From assembly GCF_014196615.1 (NCBI RefSeq), contig NZ_JACIDY010000004.1, forward strand, positions 62,001 through 126,000: a DNA stretch of 64,000 bases. Direction: 5' to 3'. Source of the DNA: Novosphingobium fluoreni (GTDB lineage Bacteria > Pseudomonadota > Alphaproteobacteria > Sphingomonadales > Sphingomonadaceae). Under the pieces are notes generated by a model. That model ran no database searches. It had not been told where the DNA came from and worked only from the letters and a program-made list of their open reading frames with translations. This document shows, piece after piece, positions 46,893 through 55,280 of this stretch; positions within the stretch are counted from its first letter, which is position 1; each line of letters begins with the position of its first letter. The translations under genes and the position numbers were made by a program.

Positions 46893-47936
46893 TCAGCCGA
46901 CCAGATACATGACGTCATGGTCCAGCATGGCCGCGCCGAAACGCGCGGTATACGCTGTGTTGATCGCCTCGGTCTGAAAGCGGATTTCGTTGATCAGGAA
47001 GATGAAAAAGCCATAGCCGATATACTGGCGGTATCGCAGCCAGGCCAGTTCACGATCGTGCGTGATCCCCTCTTGCGCCAGGGCAACCAGGTAAAAATCG
47101 AGCAATTCGCGCTCCCACCCCGCGCGGTCGGCGATGTCGAGCGCACCGGTGATATGATAGGCAACTTCGTTGAAAGGCGATGCGACGGAGGGCTGGGAAT
47201 CGAGAAAACCCGGCGTACCGTCCGCCTCGACATAAAGGTTGCCCAAGTGGGTATCGCCATGGATCACGCATTGCGCGTCGTTTGCTTCGATCGTGTTGTA
47301 GGCGCTCAGGGCGCGGCGCATCCAATCGCGATCATGGAGCCGAACCGAGATCGCCGCACCGCGCGGGCTTTCGCAATAATGCCGCCAGACCTCTTCGCTC
47401 AGATACCGCTCGGCATAGACCATCGACCAGTCGGTGAAGCGGCGCGGCACCCAGTCCCAACCCCGGCCTTGCGGAGTCACCTTCGGGTCGTACCAGGATG
47501 CCGCATGGAAGCGTGCCAGCGCCAACAGCCTCTTCTCGACCGCAGCGCGTGTCTCGGGCCGTTGGGCATGCAGGAAGGTCACTCCCGAAGCGACAAGGTC
47601 TTCCATGATGACGATTGACTGATGGCTGCCCGGATCAGAGCCGGCGTACCAGCAGCGCGGGGTATTTATCGGCAGGTGGGGCGCGATGCGCGAGTAGAAG
47701 TCGATCTCGTTGCGATACATCTCCTTCATCTTCGGGCTGTGGTCCTCAAACCCGCCCTTGACGATGAGCGTGGGCGGCAAGCTGTCACTCTCCACCGCGA
47801 CTCTGATCTTGGTGGAAGTGCCCAGGATTACGTCGACCACGCGCGCGGTGCTGACGTTGCAGCCCGTGGCGGCAGCGAGCCACGCGGCATCGACTTCTTC
47901 GGGACGCACGGGCAGGGGCAGTGCAGTTTTCGCCAT
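46893..47936 (-). CDS. Phosphotransferase (aminoglycoside phosphotransferase-like fold)
   Basis: Kinase-like APH-fold protein, often found in acyl-CoA and steroid catabolic clusters with unknown substrate. The catalytic loop is CVIHGDTHLGNLYVEADG and the metal-binding segment is GFLDSQPS, where the usual DFG-like Asp is in place; the ATP-site lysine is likely K in LIVKGGFE. Length 347. ATG 47936 has GGAGAGG upstream and begins MAKTALPLPV; the frame runs back further to 48008. The GlcG gene follows on the same strand with a coupled start. It is divergent from the SDR at 48151. Confidence 0.82.
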   Translation of the reverse strand: MAKTALPLPVRPEEVDAAWLAAATGCNVSTARVVDVILGTSTKIRVAVESDSLPPTLIVKGGFEDHSPKMKEMYRNEIDFYSRIAPHLPINTPRCWYAGSDPGSHQSIVIMEDLVASGVTFLHAQRPETRAAVEKRLLALARFHAASWYDPKVTPQGRGWDWVPRRFTDWSMVYAERYLSEEVWRHYCESPRGAAISVRLHDRDWMRRALSAYNTIEANDAQCVIHGDTHLGNLYVEADGTPGFLDSQPSVASPFNEVAYHITGALDIADRAGWERELLDFYLVALAQEGITHDRELAWLRYRQYIGYGFFIFLINEIRFQTEAINTAYTARFGAAMLDHDVMYLVG

Positions 47937-48150
47937 GAATATCCTCTCCCGCCGTGCAGTCACTTTTCGGCGCGGTCCGAAAGGATGCAATGTTGTGCGT
48001 AGCAGCACAATGCGACGTTGCAGTTAACTCATAGGCGATGGCGACACAGTCGTTGACCCACGAGCGTCGCATCTCCACCAGATCGATGATGACGGCGATA
48101 AAAGCCCTCGCCCCCTTGTATCGCCGCGGCCGTTGGGCTTCATTGCCGGC

Positions 48151-48927
48151 ATGGAGAGAACAATACTGGTTACCGGAGCCGCTTCCGGCATGGGAAAGGC
48201 GCTTTGCGCGCATCTTCGCGGCAAGGGCCACACCGCCATCGGCGTCGATTTGCGCGACACGGACATCGTGGCCGATCTTGGCACTCGTAAAGGCCGCGAG
48301 CATATGGTGGCAGAGGCGCAGCGCTTGATATCCGGCGGGGTTTCGGGGACGCTGGACGGTGTTGTCGCAGCGGCTGGCGTCTCGCAGGTCAGCGCCAAGC
48401 TGACCGGTGCGGTCAACTATTACGGCGCAATCGCCACTCTTGAAGGATTGCGCCCGCTCTTGGCACAATCCAAGTCACCGCGCGCCGTACTGATAACGTC
48501 CACCGCATCGTTCCTTGAAATCGATGCCGAGTTTTTGGCTCTTCTTCAATCGGGTGATGAGGACAAGCTGGCCACCAGCACTGCGGTGTTCGATGGTGGC
48601 GACTATTCCGCAAGCAAGTTTGCAGTGGCGCAGTGGCTACGGCGGGCAGCCACGTCGGCCGAGTGGGCCGGCGCGGGCATCCTGCTCAACGCAATCGGAC
48701 CAGGCCGCATCCGCACGCCGATGATAGAACCGATTTTGGCGACGGAGGAAGGCCGCGCGATGCTGGCCCAGGCCACACCGATTGCGCTCGATCGGCCGTA
48801 TGGCGAAGCGATCGACATTGCGGAGGCTGCATCGTTCCTGTTGGAAGTGGAAACCAGCTTTATCGTTGGCCAGATCCTCTACGTCGATGGAGGGACAGAC
48901 GCGATCATGCGGCCTGAGCGTGTCTAG
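48151..48927 (+). CDS. SDR-family oxidoreductase, 3-alpha-hydroxysteroid dehydrogenase-like
   Basis: NAD-dependent SDR. The sequence follows 3-alpha-hydroxysteroid dehydrogenase/carbonyl reductase from Comamonas in layout: TGAASGMGKAL at the N-terminus, GVDLRDTDIVADL, a long insert between the serine (ITSTASF) and the YSASK active site (FLEIDAEFLALLQ then EDKLATSTAVF), and the C-terminal LYVDGGTDAI. The 30-residue insert is the diagnostic feature of that subfamily. Length 258; ATG 48151 is preferred to TTG 48133. If correct it would interconvert 3-hydroxy and 3-oxo groups on a steroid or terpenoid. Single gene with a terminator at 49001. Confidence 0.85.
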   Translation: MERTILVTGAASGMGKALCAHLRGKGHTAIGVDLRDTDIVADLGTRKGREHMVAEAQRLISGGVSGTLDGVVAAAGVSQVSAKLTGAVNYYGAIATLEGLRPLLAQSKSPRAVLITSTASFLEIDAEFLALLQSGDEDKLATSTAVFDGGDYSASKFAVAQWLRRAATSAEWAGAGILLNAIGPGRIRTPMIEPILATEEGRAMLAQATPIALDRPYGEAIDIAEAASFLLEVETSFIVGQILYVDGGTDAIMRPERV

Positions 48928-49000
48928 GGGGCGGCGTTGGCTCGATCTGGCTTAGAGGCCAACCCTCTCGCGCTGCATGGCGCGGATGTTATCTAGAACG

Positions 49001-49034
49001 ACCCCGGAAGCGACATTCTGCTTCCGGGGTTTTG
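49001..49034 (+). terminator. Rho-independent terminator of the SDR gene
   Basis: ACCCCGGAAGC (49001-49011) pairs perfectly with GCTTCCGGGGT (49020-49030), 11 bp, loop of eight bases, followed by TTTTG on the plus strand. It ends the SDR gene and stands 24 bp before the end of the convergent P450. Confidence 0.85.
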
Positions 49035-49053
49035 TACGATAGGGCTATGCCCT

Positions 49054-50307
49054 TCAGCTCGGATCGAACGTAACGTGCAGGTGGTGCGGCACCCGCATCA
49101 TCGCGCCCTTGAGCTGAGCGGGGGGCATGTCCGGATCGGCCTTGAGGTTGGGCAGACGGTCCAGGATGGCATTGATCGCGCGGGTCATCTCTACGCGGGC
49201 CAAGTGTTGCCCGATGCAGATGTGCGGTCCACCAGAGAACGACAAGTGGCGGTTCGCGTTCGGGCGGCGGATATCGAACACATCAGGATTATCGAACTTG
49301 GCGGGATCGCGGTTGGCGGAACCCGCCATGACATGGATCAGCGAGCCTGCCGGGATATGCGTTCCGAAAAAGTCGATGTCGGTGGTGGTCCAGCGCGATT
49401 GCTCCAGCACCGGTCCGTCAAAGCGCAGAGCTTCCTCGATGGCGTTGGGCAACAGCGAGCGATCCTGGCGCAGCGCTTCCATCTGGTCAGGGTGTTTTAG
49501 CAAATTCGCCAGCAGCACGCTGGTGCCGCGGTACGTGGTATCTCCGGCTGCATTGATCAGCTGGCGGAAGAAGGACACAAGCACGTCTTCCGGCAGATAC
49601 TCGCCATCCACTTCTGTCTGAACCAGAAGGCTCACCAGATCGTCACCGGGATTGGCGCGTCGCTGCGCTATCAGGCGGGGGAAGAACTCGCCCAACTTGT
49701 CGGATGCTTCGACGCCCTTGTCCCTCATGACTGACACCAGGGTTTGCGTTACCGCAAGCTTGTGGAAGATCTTTCCTTCCTCTGGCGGCAGATCAAGCTG
49801 CTTGTAGATCACGCCGAACGGATAGAGCAGGGTGAACTGGTTGACCAAATCGGCCTTGCCTTCGTGAATGAAGGTTTCCAGCAGCTCGTTCACTACGGGA
49901 TCGACGACCGAGCCGCCCCATTCCTTCACGTATTGGGGCAGGAAGACCTTTTGGAAGATGCGGCGAAACCGGCCATGTTCTGGCGCATCCATCGTCGAGA
50001 CAGAGCGCCCGAAACATGCGCCAAGGTTGTACATGTAAGATTGATTGCTGAAGACGGAAGGTGTCAGCAGCGCCTTGCTGCAAGCCTCGTAGCTCATCAG
50101 CATGTAATGAGGCGCGTCTGCCGGGAACGTGATGTCCGGGCCCAGACCCATGACGGTGCGGTAATCCGCCTTGAGGACGGGGCCCTTTTCACGCAGCTCG
50201 GCGAGAAATGGATAGGGGTCGTCATGCGCGCCGAACAGGAGCGACTCCTCCATGAAGGGACTGAAGGTCGCGTCTTCCAGATCGCGCAACTTCGGCAGCA
50301 CCGTCAT
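49054..50307 (-). CDS. Cytochrome P450, copy B of a paralogous pair
   Basis: Same architecture as the P450 at 36307: I-helix AAGDTT, ExxR, haem loop FSGGPHICIG, length 417. The alignment with copy A is gapless. Differences cluster in the segment after residue 40 and in the B-C region (PVLKADYRTVMGLG versus VVPGDYREYMGLY), a common substrate-recognition area, so the two enzymes may prefer different substrates. ATG 50307 (MTVLPKLRDL) is the start: GGAG lies six bases upstream and it matches the paralogue; TTG 50319 is an alternative. Downstream of the ferredoxin gene by 117 bp in the crotonase-crotonase-ferredoxin-P450 operon. Confidence 0.93.
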   Translation of the reverse strand: MTVLPKLRDLEDATFSPFMEESLLFGAHDDPYPFLAELREKGPVLKADYRTVMGLGPDITFPADAPHYMLMSYEACSKALLTPSVFSNQSYMYNLGACFGRSVSTMDAPEHGRFRRIFQKVFLPQYVKEWGGSVVDPVVNELLETFIHEGKADLVNQFTLLYPFGVIYKQLDLPPEEGKIFHKLAVTQTLVSVMRDKGVEASDKLGEFFPRLIAQRRANPGDDLVSLLVQTEVDGEYLPEDVLVSFFRQLINAAGDTTYRGTSVLLANLLKHPDQMEALRQDRSLLPNAIEEALRFDGPVLEQSRWTTTDIDFFGTHIPAGSLIHVMAGSANRDPAKFDNPDVFDIRRPNANRHLSFSGGPHICIGQHLARVEMTRAINAILDRLPNLKADPDMPPAQLKGAMMRVPHHLHVTFDPS

Positions 50308-50423
50308 CTCATTCTCCAATCAAAACTTCGGTCACCCATGTAGCCCCGCCCCCGAAATAAGCAAGCGGACGCTACATAGCGGTGCGGCCTCCATCACATC
50401 CTTGCACAGTTTCGAAAGACAGG

Positions 50424-50744
50424 TCAGCCTTGCCACTGCGGTATATCAAACCTTGCCCCGTCAAGTTCTGGGGTAACCACGACCTGACAAGACAGACGGC
50501 TGTTTTCCCGCGCTTCCAACACGCAGTCCAGCATTTCTTGCTCATTGGCAGACGGCTCTGGCAGGCTGCCGGACTCGGGGAGGGTGACATAGCAATGGCA
50601 GGTCAGGCAGGTCATGCTGCCACCGCATTCTGCGATGATGCCTTCCACTCCGGCATTCCGGGCAGAGCGCATGACGGTCTCACCAAGGCGGGCATCGACC
50701 TCGCGGGTTTGACCGTCAAATTCTACAAAAGTAAGTCTTGGCAA
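50424..50744 (-). CDS. [2Fe-2S] ferredoxin paired with P450 copy B
   Basis: Adrenodoxin/putidaredoxin-type electron carrier. Cluster ligands in ECGGSMTCLTC (C-x5-C-x2-C) and SRLSC near residue 86. Length 106. It differs well from the ferredoxin at 20550, with an acidic N-terminus (FVEFDGQTREVDARLGE). Placed directly before the P450 gene in the same operon, it is that enzyme's likely redox partner; the reductase that would reduce it is not in the window. It follows the crotonase at 50813 by 68 bp. Confidence 0.92.
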   Translation of the reverse strand: MPRLTFVEFDGQTREVDARLGETVMRSARNAGVEGIIAECGGSMTCLTCHCYVTLPESGSLPEPSANEQEMLDCVLEARENSRLSCQVVVTPELDGARFDIPQWQG

Positions 50745-50812
50745 CGAGTGGTGCTCATCTGTTCACGTTTACGGAGCGGCTGACGGCTTCATCGTGAAGC
50801 CGTTGCCAGATC

Positions 50813-51622
50813 TTAGCGTCCTCTCCATACCGGTTTGCGCTTTTCATTGAAAGCAGCGACCGCCTCGCGATAATCCTCCGTCGCGTTGGTGACGATCTGC
50901 GTTGGGTTTTCCACGTCCAGCGCGGCGTCCAGGCTCGTAGCATCGAGATTGCGCCGCATGATGCGCTTCGTGTGCCAGGTGGAGAACGGCGCGTTTTCCA
51001 GGATGGCCACGGCCTGGGCGATCGCGGCGTCTTGCAGTTCTTCGGGTTCGACGCATCTGGTGATGAGCCCGGTTGCCAGGGCTTCCTCGGCATCGATCGG
51101 TCGGCCGGTCAACATCACTTCGAATGCCCGCCCCGGGCCGATCCAGCGCGGAAGCCAGTAGCTGATGCTGCTCTCTCCGGCCGACAATCCTATCTTCACC
51201 GCACCGATCAGAAAGCGCGTGGCGGGCGTGCCGATGCGGATATCGGCACCCACAGCGATCGCCATCCCCGCACCCACCGCTGCGCCGTTTACCGCGCAGA
51301 TGATCGGTTGCGGAGCCCGTGCCATGCGTTGTGACATTGAGCCGAACCGCGTTTGACTGGCGTACCGGGTGACGATGGTGCTGCCGCCCGGTTCCATCCG
51401 CTCGGCCGCCTTCTTCATGTCTTGCCCGGAGCAGAAGCCGCGGCCATTACCCGTGATGATGACTGCGCGCGTCTGGGTATCCTCGACCAGCGAATCGAGG
51501 ATGTCATTCAACTTATTCACGACCTCGTAGGTCAGGGCGTTCATTCGTTCGGGGCGATTGAGCGTCAGCCGTAGAATTTCAGGGTGCGGGCGATCCACCA
51601 GAAGGGCGTCAGCTTCATCCAT
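50813..51622 (-). CDS. Enoyl-CoA hydratase/isomerase family protein
   Basis: Crotonase. Segments LNRPERMNALTYEVVNKLND, GNGRGFCSGQDMKKAAER and VNGAAVGAGMAIAVGADIRIGT are the standard CoA-binding and oxyanion elements; the catalytic loop reads FLIGAVKIGLSAGESS, with Ala and Gly before Glu positions, so it may be an isomerase or hydratase. Length 269. ATG 51622 has GAGAGGATAT upstream. It follows another crotonase gene on the same strand (51747-52541), 124 bp apart, so the operon encodes two successive hydratase/isomerase steps, plus the ferredoxin and P450 downstream. Confidence 0.88.
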   Translation of the reverse strand: MDEADALLVDRPHPEILRLTLNRPERMNALTYEVVNKLNDILDSLVEDTQTRAVIITGNGRGFCSGQDMKKAAERMEPGGSTIVTRYASQTRFGSMSQRMARAPQPIICAVNGAAVGAGMAIAVGADIRIGTPATRFLIGAVKIGLSAGESSISYWLPRWIGPGRAFEVMLTGRPIDAEEALATGLITRCVEPEELQDAAIAQAVAILENAPFSTWHTKRIMRRNLDATSLDAALDVENPTQIVTNATEDYREAVAAFNEKRKPVWRGR

Positions 51623-51746
51623 CCGGATATCCTCTCAGATCAAGCGGTCGAGGCAATACTATTTGCCAGAGTTTGGGCACGCGATCGCTAGGCCAATGCA
51701 GGATGGCTCGGCGATCGCTGTGGGATAATGACCTTGGCCGTCTTGC

Positions 51747-52541
51747 TCAATCGCCGTTGAAGCTGGGTTTGCGCTTTTCAATGAAGGCGTTCACGGCTTC
51801 CTCGTGGTCCTTGCTGAAGCTGGAAATTGCTTCGAACCAGACGCTGGCGTCCAGCATGCCTTCCAGCTGGCGGCGCAGGGGAAGATTGATCGCCTGCTTC
51901 GTCAGGTTGATCGCCACGCTGGCCCCCGCTGCAAGGCGGTCGGCCATACCGAAAGCGACTTCATCCAATTGGTCACGCGGTACCGCGCGGTTGATCAGGC
52001 CCATCGCCGCCGCATCCTGAGACAAAACAGGATCGCCGGTGAGCAAATATTCCCGGGCGCGCATGTAACCGATCAACTGCGGCCAGATCAGTGCCCCGCC
52101 ATCGCCCGCCGCATAGCCAACCGCTACGTGCGGATCGCCGATCTTCACGCCCTCGACCGCGTAGCAAAGGTCGGAGAACAGCGCCAAAGTCGCGCCGAGG
52201 CCAATGGCATGGCCGTTCACGCGTGCAATCAGTGGCTTTTCCAGGCGCAGCAGCGCTTCCAACATTCGGCGCGCCTCAATAAAGCCGTGGATCGTGCCGT
52301 GATTGTCTGTCAGCAATCGCTTCATCTCATGAATATCGCCACCAGCGGAAAACGCCTTTTCACCACCACCGGTCAACACGATGACCTTTACGTCCGGGTC
52401 CGCGTTCACGTCTGTCAGCACGCGGCGCAGATCATCGTGCATCGCGCCTTCGAACGGATTTGTCGGCGGGTTGTCCAGGGTGATGACAAGAACGCCATTG
52501 TCGCGCCGGTCCAGCTTCAGGGCGGTTACATAATCGTACAT
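51747..52541 (-). CDS. Enoyl-CoA hydratase/isomerase family protein
   Basis: Crotonase. LDNPPTNPFEGAMHDDLRRVL, GGGEKAFSAGGDIHEMKRLL and VNGHAIGLGATLALFSDLCYAV are the diagnostic segments. The pocket DPHVAVGYAAGDGGALIWPQ lacks the usual Glu pair, so the exact reaction is open. Length 264. ATG 52541 (MYDYVTALKLDRR) with GAGGA upstream is chosen over 52583. It opens the operon crotonase, crotonase, ferredoxin, P450. The preceding sequence on the same strand is the flavoprotein pseudogene. Confidence 0.86.
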   Translation of the reverse strand: MYDYVTALKLDRRDNGVLVITLDNPPTNPFEGAMHDDLRRVLTDVNADPDVKVIVLTGGGEKAFSAGGDIHEMKRLLTDNHGTIHGFIEARRMLEALLRLEKPLIARVNGHAIGLGATLALFSDLCYAVEGVKIGDPHVAVGYAAGDGGALIWPQLIGYMRAREYLLTGDPVLSQDAAAMGLINRAVPRDQLDEVAFGMADRLAAGASVAINLTKQAINLPLRRQLEGMLDASVWFEAISSFSKDHEEAVNAFIEKRKPSFNGD

Positions 52542-52608
52542 CGCGCTCAGTCCTCGATCTTGAGAGCAGGCCGTGCCGCACAAATCCAGGCGGTGGGCCT
52601 CATCGGTT

Positions 52609-53546
52609 TTAGTTCACGGTTTGTAGTGACACGGGTGCCGCCCACAACGAAATCGGCAATCGCATTTCGGCTGTCCTTATCATCTGGGCGATGCCTGCAC
52701 TGGTACCGCAGGTTTCCCCGATCTTGGTGGGGGTGAAACCGCCGGTCACTTCTCCTGCGGCGTAAAGACCGTCAATCCTCGCGCCGAACTGGTCGAGCGC
52801 TTGGGCCTCGGTGTCGACTTCGCCAGTAATCATCGCGTTATAACGCGCGACCGTTTCCTCCAATGCCATTCCGTCCAGACCGACCGAGCCGGCAATCTGC
52901 GAAATGCTATCCGCCTGCCGCACGATGCCAAGGTTCAGCGCGGCGCGGAAGTTCAAGTTGAAGGGAATTTCCTGTGCTTGCGCCATCGTATCCTCGTCAA
53001 AGACCTGAAACGCGATTCCGTCCCGCTGACGAAGGCATGCACCACCGATCTCCTTGTAGGAAAGCAATTCGTTGACGAACCGCTGCAAACCCAGGTTCAC
53101 GGCGAGCGCTCCCCGCCGCTGGCGATGATCACGCTGCGCGCAGTATGAGCCTTGCCGCGGGCGTGAATGATCCAGCTTTGAGCATCGCGCTCCAGGCGTT
53201 CGGCCCCGATCTGATCGCAACGGGTGAGGCCGTCCATGCGTAGTCAGCGCGGCTTACAGCGCGCTCATCGCCTGGGCGGGATCGCATGCATGGCTGCGGG
53301 GAATGCCTTGACCCCCGCTGAGCTGGACCCGCTCGTACTCACGCCGTGGCGACATAACCACTCGTAGGTGTCGAGCTGACATTCGGCAAAGCGATCCACG
53401 AGTTCGCGATCGTTGCGCCCGTTACGGGCGCGCAGCCGGTCTGCGGCCAGGCGATCCGCGCTGTCCTTGTGACCGGCGGCGCGTTGCAGATCGGTGCCGG
53501 CAAACGAGAACGAGCCGGCGGATTGCCCGGTGCTGCCCGCTGCGAC
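52609..53546 (-). pseudogene. FAD-dependent dehydrogenase (fumarate reductase/KstD-like) pseudogene
   Basis: Pieces of an FAD_binding_2-type flavoprotein are spread over frames. Upstream frame: AAGSTGQSAGSFSFAG, DLQRAAGHKDSADRL, then two in-frame TGA codons (one at 53265-53267). A middle piece in that same frame reads AQSWIIHARGKAHTARSVIIASGG and ends in a stop. The last piece, in another frame, reads VNLGLQRFVNELLSYKE, ARYNAMITGEVDTEAQALDQ and finishes DGLYAAGEVTGGFTP with a TAG/TGA end at 52609. The AAGEVTGG motif and FVNE are family hallmarks, so an internal deletion plus frameshift destroyed a KstD-like or related dehydrogenase. The FAD-binding N-terminal GxGxxG is missing from the window's frames. 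In steroid pathways such enzymes desaturate ring A, which makes this loss notable. Confidence 0.72.
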
Positions 53547-53663
53547 ATGCTGTCAGCATGGATCGCCAATGCGATCCTGCGTGCCCCAATGTGGCTCAGC
53601 CTTGCGTCTGCCGTGCCGCCGCCGCAAGCGTTTTGTCCAAACACCAAAGGCGCGACGAGGCTT

Positions 53664-55235
53664 ATGGAAAATCCTTCCCTGTACCATCGGTTTCAACAGG
53701 CTGCTGCGATCTACGCCGATCATATCAGCATCCGTTTCGCGGGGCAGGACTGGACCTATCGCGACTTGGAGAAGGCAAGCCGCGAGGTGGCCGCGTCCCT
53801 GATCGCGCTTGGCATCGAACATGGGGATCGCATCGGCATCTGGGGCGTGAACAGCGCCGAATGGGTGATCGCGGCGCTGGGCATCCAGGCCGCGGGCGGT
53901 GTGCTGATCCCGATCGGCACGCGCCTGCGGGGACGGGAAGCGGGTGACATCCTGCGCGATGCAAAGGCACGCCTCGTTTTTACCGATCGCGGCTTTGGTG
54001 AATACAGCTACGTGGATGCGCTTGGCGCGCAGGATTTGCCGGCAGTCGAGCATATCGTCGTGCTTGGGGAAACGGGCGGGTCAACAGGCGATCGAGTGCT
54101 ATCGCTGAATGCATTGCGCAACTGGTCTGACCGCGCCAACGACGCTGCCGTGGATGCCAGGATCGCGCGAGGCTCCGGCGACGATCTGGCGGACATCATC
54201 TTCACGTCCGGCACCACCGGACGCCCCAAGGGCGTGTTGATGACGCAGCGGCAGAGCCTGATCGCCTGTGATATTCAGGCCGCAGAGGTCAACGGCTTCA
54301 ACTCGGACGATGTCTTCGGCGTAACCTATCCTTTCGCACATAACGCGGGATATCGCGCGGGCTGGCAGGTATCCTTGCTGTATGGCGTGCGCATTCTGCC
54401 GGTCAGCAGCTTTGATGCGGGCGATCTGCTTCGCATGATCGAGCGTGAGCGGGTCACGATGCTGCCAACGGTTCCGGTTATCGCCCAGGCACTTATCGAT
54501 CATCCCGATCGCAAGAAGACCGATCTGTCCAGCCTGCGTATCGTTTCCACCGGCGGTACCACTGTCCCCGTGCGTTTGATCGAGGATATGCTGGTCAGCT
54601 TCGGCAAGAATACCATGATCCAGACCGGTTATGGCCTGACCGAGACCGCGGGCTCGGTTACGACCACCGGCAAGGGTGATGGCCCTGAAGTCATCGCCCA
54701 GACAGTCGGCCATATCCTGAGCAATATGGAGATGAAGATCGTCGGGCCCGATCAAGCGGAGGTGCCGATCGGCGAACCGGGCGAAGTCGCGGTTCGCGGC
54801 CCGCAAGTGACGCTGGGCTACCTCGACAACCCGGAAGCGACGGCAAAGGCCTTTACGCAAGACGGGTTCCTGCTGACCGGTGACGCCGGCTGGATCGACG
54901 AGGCAGGCAATTTGCACATCACCGATCGCATCAAGGACATGTATCTGTGCGGTGGCTTCAATTGCTATCCGGCCGAGATCGAGCGCGTGATGAGCATGAT
55001 GCCGGGTATTTCCCAAGTCGCTGTCATCGGTGTCGATGATACGCGCCTAGGCCAGGTGGGCCGGGCTTTCGTCGTGCCGGTCGCCCATCACGATCTGACG
55101 GAAGCCGAAATCATTGCCTGGTGCCGGGAAGAGTTGGCCAATTACAAAGTGCCGCGCTCGGTCCGCATAGTGGACAGCCTGCCGCTCAACGCCACTGGCA
55201 AGGTCATCAAGGCCGACCTGCGCGCGATGGCGTGA
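53664..55235 (+). CDS. Acyl-CoA synthetase (AMP-forming), copy B of a paralogous pair
   Basis: Same fold and length (523 residues) as the ligase at 40871-42442, gapless alignment. Phosphate loop TSGTTGRPKG, GYGLTETAG, DGFLLTGDAG and the catalytic Lys in NATGKVIK are all present, so it should be active. Differences from copy A are scattered. The open frame begins at 53469, but ATG 53664 (MENPSLYHRF) is the start, matching the paralogue and preceded by ACGAGG. It is divergent from the flavoprotein pseudogene and crotonase operon, and convergent with the hydrolase-dehydrogenase operon beyond. Confidence 0.92.
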   Translation: MENPSLYHRFQQAAAIYADHISIRFAGQDWTYRDLEKASREVAASLIALGIEHGDRIGIWGVNSAEWVIAALGIQAAGGVLIPIGTRLRGREAGDILRDAKARLVFTDRGFGEYSYVDALGAQDLPAVEHIVVLGETGGSTGDRVLSLNALRNWSDRANDAAVDARIARGSGDDLADIIFTSGTTGRPKGVLMTQRQSLIACDIQAAEVNGFNSDDVFGVTYPFAHNAGYRAGWQVSLLYGVRILPVSSFDAGDLLRMIERERVTMLPTVPVIAQALIDHPDRKKTDLSSLRIVSTGGTTVPVRLIEDMLVSFGKNTMIQTGYGLTETAGSVTTTGKGDGPEVIAQTVGHILSNMEMKIVGPDQAEVPIGEPGEVAVRGPQVTLGYLDNPEATAKAFTQDGFLLTGDAGWIDEAGNLHITDRIKDMYLCGGFNCYPAEIERVMSMMPGISQVAVIGVDDTRLGQVGRAFVVPVAHHDLTEAEIIAWCREELANYKVPRSVRIVDSLPLNATGKVIKADLRAMA

Positions 55236-55250
55236 GGAGAGGCAACGGCA

Positions 55251-55271
55251 GGAGCGGGCCAGCCCCGCTCC
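55251..55271. terminator. Hairpin between convergent ligase and hydrolase genes
   Basis: GGAGCGGG (55251-55258) pairs perfectly with CCCGCTCC (55264-55271), five-base loop, between the ligase stop (55235) and the hydrolase stop (55281). No U tract. Confidence 0.5.
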
Positions 55272-55280
55272 CGCTACCCA

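Noticed and set aside
46207..46977. 256-codon plus-strand frame across the GlcG gene region
   Set aside because: It is antisense to the GlcG gene, which has clear family motifs and a Shine-Dalgarno, and its own protein has no recognisable pattern.
52609..53220. The 203-codon frame as an intact short flavoprotein gene
   Set aside because: The N-terminal part is out of frame relative to the flavoprotein, and the FAD-binding start is missing; it is only the tail of a pseudogene.
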